Positions 1 through 10,925 of a stretch of DNA of 64,000 bases are shown here, piece by piece. Every line of letters starts with the position of its first letter. Within the stretch, counting starts at the first letter, position 1. Where the stretch lies: the NCBI GenBank assembly GCA_031216445.1, contig CM062201.1:4333501-4397500 (forward strand), in the 5' to 3' direction. The stretch comes from Lateolabrax maculatus (Eukaryota > Chordata > Actinopteri > Acropomatiformes > Lateolabracidae). The position numbers and the translations under genes are program-made. Below the pieces are notes generated by a model. It worked only from the letters and a program-made list of their open reading frames with translations. It was not told the origin of the DNA and did not search any database.

Positions 1-692
1 TTTATTTCAAAGGCTGCCTGCTGTATTGGTGCAAACTGAATAATTAACTACGTTCAAGAGCCTGTTACCACTCGCAAGCAGGCCAAATATCCTAGGGGAT
101 CAAACAAACTTTTGTTGTTTTTTTTTTGTTTTTTTTTAACAGCACATGAATGCTTCTTTGCACCGATAACAAACACCACACAGTTCTTGTATTAGTTGCA
201 GTTACAGTCTCAACTGTGGCAGCAGACTAGCATTCCTGGATCACAGGAGTTAAGTCAATCAAGTGTTTAATGTGTAAAACACTACTGCCAGTCTTACATA
301 GTTTCTGCTGCATTCACTTAAGTGTGGCACCATGGAACTTCCCTGTGCATAATATTATTTACCAAAGAATTATCACAGAAGGAGTTCAACCACTTTCTTT
401 TCTGCAATGTTAATTTGCTGTGGTAATTTATCTATCTAATCTACAGAGATCAGATAAATCTACCATTCGCACTAACAAGGCAGAACCACAGAAAAATTAA
501 TGCTAGCGATGTTAGTACTGTTTGATTTGTCACTAAGTAAAATATATCTTAAAAAGGGTAGAAAATTGTTGTGTTTCCTTATGTTTCCCTGTTGGGAATG
601 GTAGAAGAGTGGTGTGTTAATGACAGTTGGTCTGGGCTGAATAATTTATGTGAGAGCAGGTGCCTGTCAAAAAGTTTGTGATGCTGACTCAC
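1..692 (-). other. sdcbp2: sdcbp2 intron (left edge)
   Basis: Intronic sequence downstream of the donor at 692-687. I see no PDZ exon here; AT-rich, with T-runs near 114-138. Nothing else recognised. Confidence 0.7.
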
Positions 693-857
693 GTTGTCGA
701 TGGCCCTGAGTCGGAGTCCCACCTTCCCGTCCTGGTCCTTACAGAGGATTACCTCCCGCAGCCCCGGGCGGATCTCTGCCCTCCTGATGCCGACGTCCGT
801 CCCCGTCACCGGCCGCACCATACCCCCAATGCCTGAGATGGAGGGCAATGCCACTTG
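693..857 (-). CDS. sdcbp2: sdcbp2 fourth coding exon, start of PDZ1
   Basis: 165 bp, phase 0 to 0, donor GTGAGT after the codons for AIDN. It encodes the linker VRPVTGTDVGIRRAEI and the first PDZ1 strands, including REVILCKDQDGKVGLRLR. The acceptor is a run of 14 C followed by AG. The next coding exon is not found in 1-692, so the gene continues off the left edge. Confidence 0.92.
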
Positions 858-1606
858 CTGGGGGGGGGGGGGGCAAGGGAGGTGTGAAAGTGAAAGGGGT
901 TCGGCAAGAGAGAACAAGAGGAACATTGAGTGAGGGAGAGGTGAGAGGAAGAAAGGATTAAAGAGGCATGTTACATTAAAATTCAGCTGGAAATAAAAAG
1001 AATTGCTGCATCAAGTACAGTTATGTGGGAGGATTCAATTTCATCTCCTCCTACGCCAGTGAAGAGTTCAGGAATACTTTAGGCACTGCTCTTGAAAACT
1101 CCATCATTAATGTGCTTTGCGCCAACAATGAAAAAATTAAAAACATAAGATAATAATAACGGTAGAGGTGAAGCTATCAGAAAATATCAGAGAACACAGA
1201 TTTTTAAATGCCAGCTGACAGGACAGGGTGCTGTGGGAGCCTGGACTTCTGCAGGATCCGCATATACACATACACACACGCAATTGGAGGGGAGTGAAAA
1301 GCTCACACCCTCCTACACACTGCTCCAGGCCTGCGGTGAGTCACTCTATAATGTGGATCTCCAGGAGCAGAACACTGTTGTGCTCTGATACATCTACTAA
1401 AAACAGCTTTTCAATCACTGGGGGCTGGTGGTCTGAAGTGAGAGACATTTTTTTATGAAGTTCGTCTGTATATAGGGACGACACACACAGACGCTTACAT
1501 TGTCGGTCATAGGCACCAGGGCCAGGTTCCTCTGGACTTCATCACTGTTGAGGGCCAGACCCATGTAGTCTCCCAGCTCCTCCAGGTTCGGGTACAAGCC
1601 TGGGAG

Positions 1607-1697
<91 letters not shown>

Positions 1698-4600
1698 TTC
1701 AAAGGAGAAGGGGGGACAAGGGAAGCATAAGAATGACGACGGGAGGCCGAGACCAGATTAGAGGGGGAGAGAGAGGGGGAGAGAATGAGAGAGCGAGCGA
1801 GAAAGAGAGAGAGAGGAGGAGAGAATGAGAGAGCGAGCGAGAGAGAGAGATAAAAGAAGCTTACCAAATGTTACATAATGAATAAATTAATACATATGCA
1901 TGTCCTGCTTAAACCTCTACCTCTACTTCCTGCTCAGGGTTTCTATTAGCACATCCCGTAACTGCAGCAATGAAAACGAGTTTAGTCACATTTAGTCTCT
2001 GTCTGGTAAATGGTATGTAATGTTTTGAATTCCTTAATGTGCTAACATTGTTATATTGGCTGAACCTACATTGTCTTTTTAGCTGATCTCATCGTTTCCG
2101 ACACTTTATATTTTATTCATGCTGCCCATCACATGCTTGAGCTACATTGAGCCCTCCGTTAAGAGAATGCTGATAATGGGCACTTCCCTGGCATTGGTAT
2201 TCAGTTCCTGGCAGTGACGGAAAGGTTGCTGTAATATAGAACTGTTAGCTTTGGTCTGTGTGTCTTCCTGTTTTATTTGTTTAAATATTACAAAGATATA
2301 CCTTTTAAATATACATACAAAGCCTTTATTCAAATTGGCGATGCCTTGTAGCGTATGATTCATGAGGCCCTCGACTGGTCAAGTAGCGGCCTCTTAGACT
2401 CAAATCATTCAGGGGAAGTAATACTTCAGTCTACGGATATTAACTGAGCTTCTCCTGAATTGAGTTTTAACACACTATTACAGATGTAATGTAGGGTTAG
2501 GATTAAGCTCGGTCTTCCTGTTTTACTCTCTCTCTCCTCTGTCTTTTCCTGTCTACTTCCCTGTTTGGACAGTGTGTACCTGTCTGTCCCTCTTCTTGCC
2601 TGTCTGCATGACTGCATGACTGCATCATTTTTCTGGGAACGACAGCCTGTCGTTGCCTTTACAGCAGAGAAATTGTTACTGTATTCGCACTGGAAAACAG
2701 GTCAAATAAATGTAGGCGGTGAGAGCTAAGTCAGCCGGGGGCTACAAAGCGGTACACATGAATATGGATGTTAGCCAGTTATTTGGAATTTACAGCCCAT
2801 TGACATTTCTCTTATGTGTCCCCTCATAAATGTGGAAGTGGGTTCCAAAGAGATTTCAAAGTTGACATGATAATACATATCAATATATTATTCAGTGCTT
2901 CTATTTGTTTTAGCAACAGTGGCTGGGCATTGTGTGCAATCAGGTATCAGGTGGAGTCCAGTCTACACACACTCCACCCAAGCACACAGAAATCACCTAC
3001 TGTACAGTTACAGGTGATAGCTCTGGTCAAGGGACAGAGAGTTAATAAAGAAACACCCACATGTTGTTGTTGGCCAAACATAAAAAGTATATAAGTATAT
3101 AAGAAGTTTATTAAAAAAGCAGGTCATGATTCATCCTGTACTCCACACCTGCCTACACTAGGCCCTTATAATAAACACTAAATGTGTTTCATTATTTCAG
3201 AAAGTGAGAATGCCTAGTCGTAACAGTTGCTCTCTTTTATGTTTTTGTTCTTTCCTGTTTTATCGCCATCTCTTTCATTCAACTCTTGAACACACACCTG
3301 CGCAACATCCACCCACATGGGTGAATCAAAAGTAACTCTGCTCTTTTGTTCAATTCTGTACCATTTCACTGCTCTTGCAGCTCATTTACCCCTTTCTTCT
3401 CTTAAGTCTTTCTTGAGCTACAGCATTTGGGAAACAACCCTTGAACTAAAACCCTTATTTCCAAATTAGTCAGTCAATGAGGATCTGGATTCATGTCTCC
3501 TGAGAGATTCCACTAAAGGTAAGATAAGATGTTGTGGAGGCGATTCGATGGCAGTGACCAAAATAAGCATTAGCGTATGAGGATAGGCTCTGGTCCACTG
3601 CTGATGTCAATCGGGCCACCCCCTTTTACCTCCCTCTGTGCTTCTCTACCCCACACCAGGAGAACCAACTCCTCCCGTCCCTCCTCTAGCTCACCCTTAC
3701 ACCCCTATGTCTCTCCCTCCTCCCTCCTACCCTGCTTTTCAAATCAACTCCTCCTCCTTTCTCTTTCTCCCATCATGCCCTGTCCCAACATAACTGCCAG
3801 AACCAGTCACCATGGTGACTCATAGCCAGCTCCACTGAGATAAAAACAAAAGACCAAAAGCCCACGGGACTTTGCATCCAAACAGAGAAAAGAGAAACTG
3901 AATGAGTGGGAGATTGGGAAAAGGGGGAGAAGTGAGTGAACATCAGCAGAAAAGTTGTGTTCTGTAATCTCTAAGGGGCCCCTTGCCCATCATTTACCCA
4001 CTTTTAATCTTTTGTGGGTGCGTCCTTTCTCCCTCTTTTCTTACATCTCAATCTGGCATACTGCAGAGTTGTAACTCAGAAAAACATAAACCCCTAAGCA
4101 GAAACACAATGAGAGAGAAAGAAATAGAGTCACAAACACAGATTGAAAGAGAGAAATCACAGCCGGTGTGGGGGGCCCATTTGCTCCCGTTATTGTCCAA
4201 AGACCCCGTAACTCCTCCTCTCATCCCAGTCCACTCACTCACACACCCGTCTTTATCTATCCATAATACAACAGAACTGTTTATCCAAAGAATAGCGCAG
4301 GCTCAGAGGCAAAGACCCTCCACATAGAGACACCAACAAATATCCAGCATGAGAAACAAGGGAAAAAGGAAAGCAGATAACAGTGGAAGCTTCTGTTACA
4401 ACTTAGAGAAAGGCGGGTTTTTACTGATTTTCCTGAGTGAAGACAACACAATAGAGGGATAAAATACTGCTTCAATGGTACATGTGAGACTCACTTGATC
4501 CCGGCATCCCAGCAGTTGCAGGCTGAGGCTGGTAAGTTCCCTCGGTGAGGGCTGGCATGGGGGTGGTAGTCTGGGCAAACTGGGCCTGGGCCTGGAAAGT

Positions 4601-5161
4601 AATCAGATGCACCAGTCAGCTGGAAGTGTGCTTGGACATAAAAAAGATAAATACTGGATGAAAGGCAACTGTCATCAGTATAACACAAACGAGAGGAAAG
4701 GAGATATGATTGAAATAGTGTTGTTAAGGAAACATAAATCTTCATTAGAAATACATGTCCTTTTTAAAAAACATATTAACACTTAAACCATGAATAAAGT
4801 GTACACTCAGCCGAAGCAATACAACTATTAGCAATCACATAAAGTGAGTGCAGAATAATTTTTCCTCCACAAGAATGGGCAACAAATGATATCTTCATTA
4901 CAATTCATTGGAAGTGTGGAGCTAAAATTACAATGTTAAAGGGGTACTTAGTAGTGATTAATTTTTGACTTCAGTTAAATTGAGGGACTCACAAGAGACA
5001 GATTCAGTATCACAGATTTCCTGACTTTTGGTCCCTAATATGGGCCAAGCCCCAAAAACACTGGATACTACATTCCCTCAGTTCCCTCCGCCTCCTTAAT
5101 GCTCACTTCTTTCGAACCACAGAAGACTGTTTTCAGAGGCAGTTTAAAACGTATATATGTA

Positions 5162-5198
<37 letters not shown>

Positions 5199-5388
5199 AC
5201 AAGTGTGGACTTGAGTAATCCATGTGTACTTTTAATCACCCTGTGATTTTGATATAAATTAAATTTATGAGAAAAAAATGGCATAGGCTACTTCAAACTA
5301 CACAGCAAATTATCTCCAGATATTATATATCTCTTACCTTGATGACCTTGTCGACCTTGAGGTCCTCGAGGGATGGATACAGGGACAT
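693..5388 (-). CDS. sdcbp2: syntenin-2 (syndecan-binding protein 2), N-terminal part, 3' end outside window
   Basis: PDZ scaffold that binds syndecan and other membrane-protein tails, phosphoinositides and, through LYPxL motifs, ALIX; the family acts in endosomal sorting and exosome formation. Four coding exons (5388-5338, 4591-4495, 1599-1499, 857-693) join in phase with GT-AG sites and give the first 138 residues. The protein starts MSLYPSLEDLKVDKVIK, the syntenin N-terminus. LYPSL lies at residues 3-7 and LYPNL at about 51-55. Residues 97-112 (VRPVTGTDVGIRRAEI) match the linker before PDZ1. PDZ1 starts near residue 117 and its carboxylate-binding loop KVGLRL is at 128-133. The rest of PDZ1, all of PDZ2 and the stop lie left of position 1. 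The paralogue choice (sdcbp2 rather than sdcbp) rests mainly on the neighbours fkbp1a and nsfl1c. Confidence 0.9.
858..1498 (-). other. sdcbp2: sdcbp2 intron
   Basis: 641-bp intron bounded by GTAAGC at 1498-1493 and a poly-C acceptor at 873-858. Nothing else recognised inside. Confidence 0.75.
860..873 (+). repeat. poly-G (14) homopolymer at a splice acceptor
   Basis: Fourteen consecutive G on the + strand. On the gene strand this is C14, serving as the polypyrimidine tract of the acceptor at 858. Confidence 0.95.
1499..1599 (-). CDS. sdcbp2: sdcbp2 third coding exon
   Basis: 101 bp: two bases finish a Ser codon, then 33 codons to phase 0 at donor GTAAGC. It encodes LYPNLEELGDYMGLALNSDE and onward; LYPNL is a second LYPxL motif and YMGL is a family hallmark. 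The acceptor (TTCTCCCAG) lies nine bases from a (TC)39 microsatellite. Confidence 0.92.
1600..4494 (-). other. sdcbp2: sdcbp2 intron
   Basis: About 2.9 kb between donor GTGAGT (4494-4489) and the acceptor at 1600. It holds the (GA)39 repeat and a further GA-rich stretch (to about 1850). The rest is unremarkable single-copy-looking sequence. Confidence 0.75.
1611..1688 (+). repeat. (GA)39 microsatellite
   Basis: Uninterrupted GA dinucleotides over 78 bp, with imperfect GA-rich sequence continuing to about 1850. On the gene strand it is (TC)n just upstream of the third coding exon of sdcbp2. Confidence 0.97.
4495..4591 (-). CDS. sdcbp2: sdcbp2 second coding exon
   Basis: Acceptor CTTTCCAG; donor GTGAGT. 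The 97 bp give 32 codons plus one base. The encoded segment (AQAQFAQTTTPMPALTEGTY, then a PQPATAGMPGS tail) is rich in Q, P, T and A and matches the variable low-complexity N-terminal region of syntenins. The leftover A joins GC of the next exon to make a Ser codon. Confidence 0.88.
4592..5337 (-). other. sdcbp2: sdcbp2 intron
   Basis: 746-bp intron with an AT/TA microsatellite at 5152-5193. Around 4940-5110 there is wording (a CTGGATACT-type motif near missing-CpG sequence) loosely like 11635-11720; I could not establish a repeat family. Confidence 0.6.
5152..5193 (+). repeat. (TA)n microsatellite, imperfect
   Basis: TATATATG units followed by an uninterrupted (TA)n tract inside an sdcbp2 intron. 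Confidence 0.93.
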
Positions 5389-5389
5389 C
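5338..5389 (-). CDS. sdcbp2: sdcbp2 first coding exon
   Basis: Acceptor TTCTCCTTAG precedes a single G and then the ATG at 5388-5386. Seventeen codons end at AAG before donor GTAAGA, in phase 0. It encodes MSLYPSLEDLKVDKVIK, with the first ALIX-type LYPSL motif directly at the N-terminus. Base 5389 is 5' UTR. Confidence 0.92.
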
Positions 5390-5974
5390 CTAAGGAGAAA
5401 ACGCAAACGGTGAGTGGACGACCTTGAGAAAAGGAGGATAGAATAGCTGTATGAAGAAAACAAACCAGCCAGATAAAACTCTCCAGACTACTGACCGGGA
5501 TAACCTCATATTATCTCAATGTCATCCATTACTTTTAAACTCCACTAAGCTGCATTTCATATTGACATTGAATCAAATGACTCCCTGTGATGAGAGAAGG
5601 GATGCTACAGTGCTGTAGACTCCACTGAGGATTGAACACAACTCTGCAGCTTTCAGCCTAATCCTGTTTATTGTTGTGTTTTTCTGGACTGACAAAACTA
5701 AAACAGAGCTGCTTACCTAACCAGCGTTTGATGGCACAGAGGGGAAATAAATAAGTGACTGATGAAGAAAATCCTGATATTCTGCTGAGGAGTTGGCAGC
5801 CCAAACCAACGCTACAACACCTAATAAGCTTCTTTTTTTTAAAAACTTTTTTCTGAAATTTTACAGACAAAATGATTAATCAACTAAATATTCGGCAGAT
5901 CAATAATGAAAATACTTGATAGTTGCTGCTCTAGTTGAAAATTTATTAACAGACGTGATAATAATTACAGTATA

Positions 5975-6113
5975 ACTAAGGTTGGGCAATATGGATAAAA
6001 TCCACCATCAACATATATTATGATATAATGAATTTCTTTAAACCTCTGGAAACTCTTGTTAGACATATTTCTATCATCTCACAGTATATATTATCATATT
6101 GCCCAACACTAAG
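5975..6113. mobile_element. small MITE-like element with 13-bp inverted ends
   Basis: GTTGGGCAATATG at 5981-5993 is the exact reverse complement of CATATTGCCCAAC at 6095-6107. The 127-bp element is flanked on both sides by ACTAAG, a probable 6-bp target duplication. The interior is AT-rich and non-coding, so this looks like a non-autonomous DNA transposon. The superfamily is not certain. Confidence 0.75.
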
Positions 6114-8610
6114 AACAATGCTGCATTCATAAATAGCATTTGGGTGAGTCACAAATCTATGTAATTATCTTACTTAGATTTTTGACTCACCAGTCCAATC
6201 CCCAAGTAAATCTTTTCCATAAAAAACAAACAGCAAACAGCTGGGAAACAAACAGCAAAGCAGCACAAGCTGCCACAACATGTCAGCTAATGGCCCGGTG
6301 CATGCTTAGACACTGTCAGTATGTGTAAAGGTGAATGAAAATAATAGGTAAACTTATTCTGATGTAAATCGTGACTGTGACGTCAAAGTTTATCACTTCA
6401 CCATGACACAGCATCTTCTGATCAAATCTTTCTCACAAGTTCTCACACTGTGTGAATTTAAGGTGTGTGTTGGCTGTAAATCACAAACATGGGGACCAAA
6501 CTAGACTCCGTAGTCTTCAGAAGAGCTCATCACCACAGCACATACACTGAACAGCAGCCTGACGTAGTGAAGAGGAAGTGAAAGATAACAGTCAGTCAGC
6601 TGACAAGTTATGCGCGCAGTCCAACAGAACAGCCTGGGACACACAGTAGCTAATGACAGCTAATCCATACAAGTATGTTTAAATCTGACATCTGCTGGTG
6701 TAAATCCAAATCATTCTTTAATTTGTTTTGATATACACTAATGGTCACATTTCTCCGTGTGCCCTGGTGTCTGTAGTGATTTGGAACAATAGAAGAAGGT
6801 AGTGGCAGCTTCTCATGCTTGTGGTCTGAGGCGCATATAATGTAAATAGCATTGGAAACCATTTCTGCATGTCACCACCCTCTCTCCACGTGTTTTCTTA
6901 CTGTCTCTACCGTCAACATTCACATAAAGTATGGATGCACTGATCCAATTTTCTGTCTCCCGGTTAGGGCTTCTACTATTGTCATTATCAATGAATCTAC
7001 TATACTGGTATTTTTTTCAATTGACTGGTCTATCCAATGTTATAAAAATGTGAAAAATGTCACAAGTTTGCAAAGTCCAAGGTGACAACTTCAAATGTTT
7101 TGTCTTGTCAGCAGTTCAAAATCCCGAAATATAAAATGTATTATCATAGGAGACAAAGAAAACCAGATTATATTCCCATTGAAGAAGCTGAACCCATGCA
7201 TTTTAGCCTGAAAAATTACATTAACACCTCATCAATTATCAGTTAGTCATTGCGGCTTTACTCCTGATAAAGATTTCAATGCCTAATTTTCCCAATTGAT
7301 TTAACTTTATTTTACTGAATATGTCACTGGATTTTCTCTGTTTCTTTTCTTTTCCTTTTAACAACAATATTCCTGTCTCCCTTTCTCTACCTTCTTAAAG
7401 ACCCTCTTTGTTAGTCTTATCTTCTTTAAATGACTCAAGAGATCCACGCAAGAATCCAAATGTGCTTGTACTCTGTACTTGTGAAAATTCCAAATTAAGT
7501 TATTTGAATTTGAAATTAAAGTCTGTAAACCTCACTGCATGGAATCTATTTTAATGTAAGGCAACACAAGGCCAACCTAAGTTGGTACACTTCCATAACT
7601 GAATGAATGAACAGATAAAGGAAACCCTGAATTTAATAATGACAATGACAAAGACTGTATTTAATGTGGATTGGTCATGCCATGCCCAATACACGATCAA
7701 CTTGATAAGGTCAGTATTTGCACACCAATCCAGTGTATCGGATCAGTGGGTGATGAGACCAGAAGCATCCCTGACTTCTCATCCGCTCTCTTCAACACAC
7801 TGTGAAAACTGTGTGTCACAATCACAAGACATGTGAGCATATCTCTTACACAATAAGGAACAGGAAATCAAAGTGAGGAAGATGACAGTATAATACAAAA
7901 AACAATGGACATTATGACCAACCTCCAAATAGAATAAGAGCATCCAGTAACCTACTGATGGACGTGATGGATACAAAAGACAGCAATATGAATCAGCAAA
8001 TTCAAGTCAAGTCAAAACACTGACTCACTTGATCAACTTCATCACATATAATTGCCACAAAAAGCTAATACACCATACTGTGCCAAAATAACTAACATTA
8101 CAAATAAATCACAAAAATACCTATTAAAATGTTTTAAAGAGGACAAAACATCACAAATATGAGAGTTCACACTGATCGGGCATGTGCAGAGTGGTAGTAT
8201 ATTATGTAGTCAGACTTTCATTTTGACACCAGTAAGCGAAAAATGCATACAGTCCTTAAAATAAACAAATCATTCTGACCACAATCACACTGCAACATCT
8301 CACTCTCGCAGCTACTCCAGCCACAACTCTATTCTGTTATTCTCAGTCCTCACAGACAAGTGCATCATTGTGCTGGCGGACACAGAGGGGCATTTTAATA
8401 CCTTCTAGTGTTTACTTTTCAGCTGTGTTTGTTTGCTCGCTTTATATTCCTCCCTCATTCAGACTAGCTGGCTGGAGGTATAAGTGAATAAGCGTGGAAA
8501 AAAATTGTGTTTGTGCAGCTCTCGCAATGACATGACCTAATCCTTGAGTCACTCCTTCAACTTTAGTTCAAATGAAGTTCTTTGCGATGTAAAGGGAAAT
8601 TTACTTGCAT

Positions 8611-8722
8611 GGTAAATGGACTGCATTTATACAGTGCTTTTCTATCTTTAAAAGGACAATGGCGCGCTTTACAATTTCCTTTTCATCCACCAATTCTCAC
8701 ACACACACACACACACACACAC

Positions 8723-8757
<35 letters not shown>

Positions 8758-8860
8758 CAATGGCCACAAAGTAACTTGTAGTTCAATGTCTTGCCCAAGG
8801 ATACGCCGGGGATCGAACCCCCAACTCTGTGATCAATGGCCGATACGCAGCGCTTTACTG
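8611..8860 (+). repeat. teleost interspersed repeat with embedded CA microsatellite
   Basis: The start (TGGTAAATGGACTGCATTTA, then a CAGTGCTTTTCTATC-like segment and GCGCTTTACAA) and the end (TTGCCCAAGGATACGC, GGGATCGAACC) match a repeat I recognise as very common in ray-finned fish. The middle is the CA tract at 8698-8755. The family name is not asserted. Confidence 0.75.
8698..8755 (+). repeat. (CA)n microsatellite
   Basis: CA dinucleotides with one single-base interruption near 8723. Confidence 0.96.
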
Positions 8861-9744
8861 GGAACAGTTCAGGAGGCTCGGCGTCAGTGTTGTACTCAGC
8901 CTGAAAGTATGTAGCTAGCGAACCAAAGGCTTTGGTGGAAACTGGAAAGGAAAGAAGGGGGCTAACTTCAGCAATCCTGAACGAATTGGTTATATACAAG
9001 AATGTGGTCTTCTTGGCAGCTTATTCTGGTCTATTGACACGGCTGGGAAAGAGACAGAGGGGGTGAGGAGGAGGAGGAAGATGACTGACAACGGTAAAAG
9101 GAAACAGAGGTCTGTTCTGCTCGGACTGACCCACACCCTTTCTACTGTACCCATTAACTGTCCAGGTTATATTATGTGAGTTGAGAGGTTACAGGCTGAT
9201 ACCGTACCGTCATCCTCTAATACCAGAGCTGCTGTATTAACGCCACAACAACACAGGAACTGCACCTGATAATACGTACGGCTTAACTGGCTTAAATTAT
9301 TCTATATTCGTTAGGCGTTTCCTTTATATTCTAACACTGAGGCAAAATTCTGCATTATTTTAGTGAGGACCAGCTACTGTTGTGTCCTGTTATTGCGGAC
9401 CAGAGAAGTTACGACAGGAAATGTTACGAGTCAACATTAGCTAAGGTTACGGTGCCTCGCTGCTCGGACATTACAAACTAACCAACCGCTCGTTAGCTGT
9501 TTAAGCAGGCACCTCTTGGTTAGTAGTTGGGAATGATAAGCGATTGAAAGTTACATGGATGGAGACAAAACTAGTTCCCTTTTTAGCAGAGCCGCTGAGC
9601 AGACCGTCTTTGTTCCCAGATAAACAGCAGGGAAGCGCGGAGCTAAGTTAGCCGCAACGTTAGCTGGTTAAGTAAACGAAACCTGGATTGAACAGTTGCC
9701 GCTCGTCGTGGTTTGAGACAACGAGATGGTAGAGACAGCCTCAC

Positions 9745-9900
9745 CTTCAATGTCTTGGTTGTAGAAAATCAGCTGAAACACTGGGGAACCTCGGGCGGCA
9801 GACAACTCCTGTGTTCGTCTGTTTTTCTTCTCTTCGTCGCACAAACGGCACTGAGGGGATTTCTGGAAAGTGACGTCACCGCTGGCTTCCTGGTCGGGCA
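9745..9900 (-). other. sdcbp2: probable non-coding first exon of sdcbp2
   Basis: On the minus strand, sequence ending CATTGAAG meets donor GTGAGG at 9744-9739, directly below a CpG-rich promoter-like block. No ATG-led frame fits syntenin, so this would be 5' UTR joined to the acceptor at 5390. The upstream end is approximate and no transcript evidence is available. Confidence 0.5.
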
Positions 9901-9965
9901 GAACACGTCAATCAGTGTTGACGCCGCAAGCCCCGCCCCGCCCCGCCCCGGTCACGTGGCCTGTG
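9860..9965 (-). promoter_or_regulatory. sdcbp2: sdcbp2 promoter cluster: CRE, GC boxes, CACGTG E-box
   Basis: A perfect palindromic CRE (TGACGTCA) is at 9871-9878. Tandem CCCCG units at 9931-9950 form overlapping GC boxes (Sp-type). GTCACGTGGC at 9951-9960 contains the CACGTG core at 9953-9958. CpG density is high and there is no TATA box. The position just above the proposed first exon fits a CpG promoter firing leftwards. Confidence 0.6.
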
Positions 9966-10369
9966 CCTCACCGTGACCTGCAGCACCTGATGACACACAT
10001 CAGGACCGAGCCGCCTGACCCGGGGGCATGTTTTGCCTCAACAAAGCATTGTTTCCTGTCCCGTGCTCTGTTGTGCTCCCTGTGTGCTCTGATGCTGGGG
10101 TCAGGCAGAGGTAGACCAGGCCAAAATCTATGTGACTTCAGCCATGTGAATAGGTAAGCCCATACCACATGTCTGAAATACACTAAAGACATAACTGCAA
10201 ACCTTCATCCCTCAGCCCTGCAAGAACTGTGACTGTTTCAATTAAATGTATTGCCCCTAACCAACTCCTAGTGGATATTTTTTCTCCATTCATTGATTGG
10301 TTGATTGATGTGTCCACCACACTGTACCCATGCCGGTATGGGTTTACATGACACAACCCAGCAACAGCA

Positions 10370-10925
10370 ACTTCTGCTCCACTACATTTCATGAGGAAAT
10401 ATTCTACAGCTGCAAATACTTCTGAGATTAACATTTTACATAAAGAAAAATATAATATACTTATTAAATCCAGCATATTATTAAAGATTAAGCCAGTAGT
10501 TTCTGAAGTTTTATGGCTTGTGACCTCTGACAACAAAGCACTGTGAAGTTGGGACCTCCTTGTTACATGCCAGATGTCATTGAGTTTCCTGCAGTTCCAC
10601 CAAAGAGTGATTTCCACTCACATGCTTTTATTTAAATAACCGTTCAAAAAAATTCCATCCACATAATACTCTTCCATTAATTATATTATGACCCCCCACA
10701 TTTATCTGGTGACCCTTTGGAGGGGCTCGACCCCTAAGTTGGGAACCACTAGGTAAACTAGCTAACTTCAGTGTAAACAACTGAATGTTATATGTAATAA
10801 TATATCAGTCACAGGGACATTTTGCTGTTAATGCGCCTGTATTTTTACTTAAGTAGGATTTTTCATGCAGGATTTCTTCTTGTAATGGAGTATTTTAACA
10901 TTGCTGTACAAAGATCTTTTCGGTC
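10370..10925 (+). repeat. teleost interspersed repeat (ACTTAAGTA / CTCCACTACATTTCA family)
   Basis: Contains CTTCTGCTCCACTACATTTC near 10375, GTTGGGAACCACTAGGT near 10739, ATATATCAGTCACAGGGA near 10800 and TTTACTTAAGTAGGATTTTT near 10846. These are the ordered landmarks of a repeat I recognise in many fish genomes. A reverse-oriented end of the same family is at 22337-22445 and a short end piece at 37215-37295. Confidence 0.7.

Larger units (their letters stand above)
5390..9744 (-). other. sdcbp2: probable first intron of sdcbp2
   Basis: About 4.35 kb between the proposed donor GTGAGG (9744-9739) and the acceptor CTCCTTAG at 5390. It contains a small MITE-like element (5975-6113) and an interspersed repeat with a CA microsatellite (8611-8860). 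No coding exon seen. Its status as one intron depends on the non-coding exon at 9745 being real. Confidence 0.6.

Noticed and set aside
1415..1867. 150-codon minus-strand frame rich in Ser-Leu
   Set aside because: It is the translation of the (GA)n/(TC)n microsatellite running into the true sdcbp2 exon at 1499-1599; only the exon part is coding.
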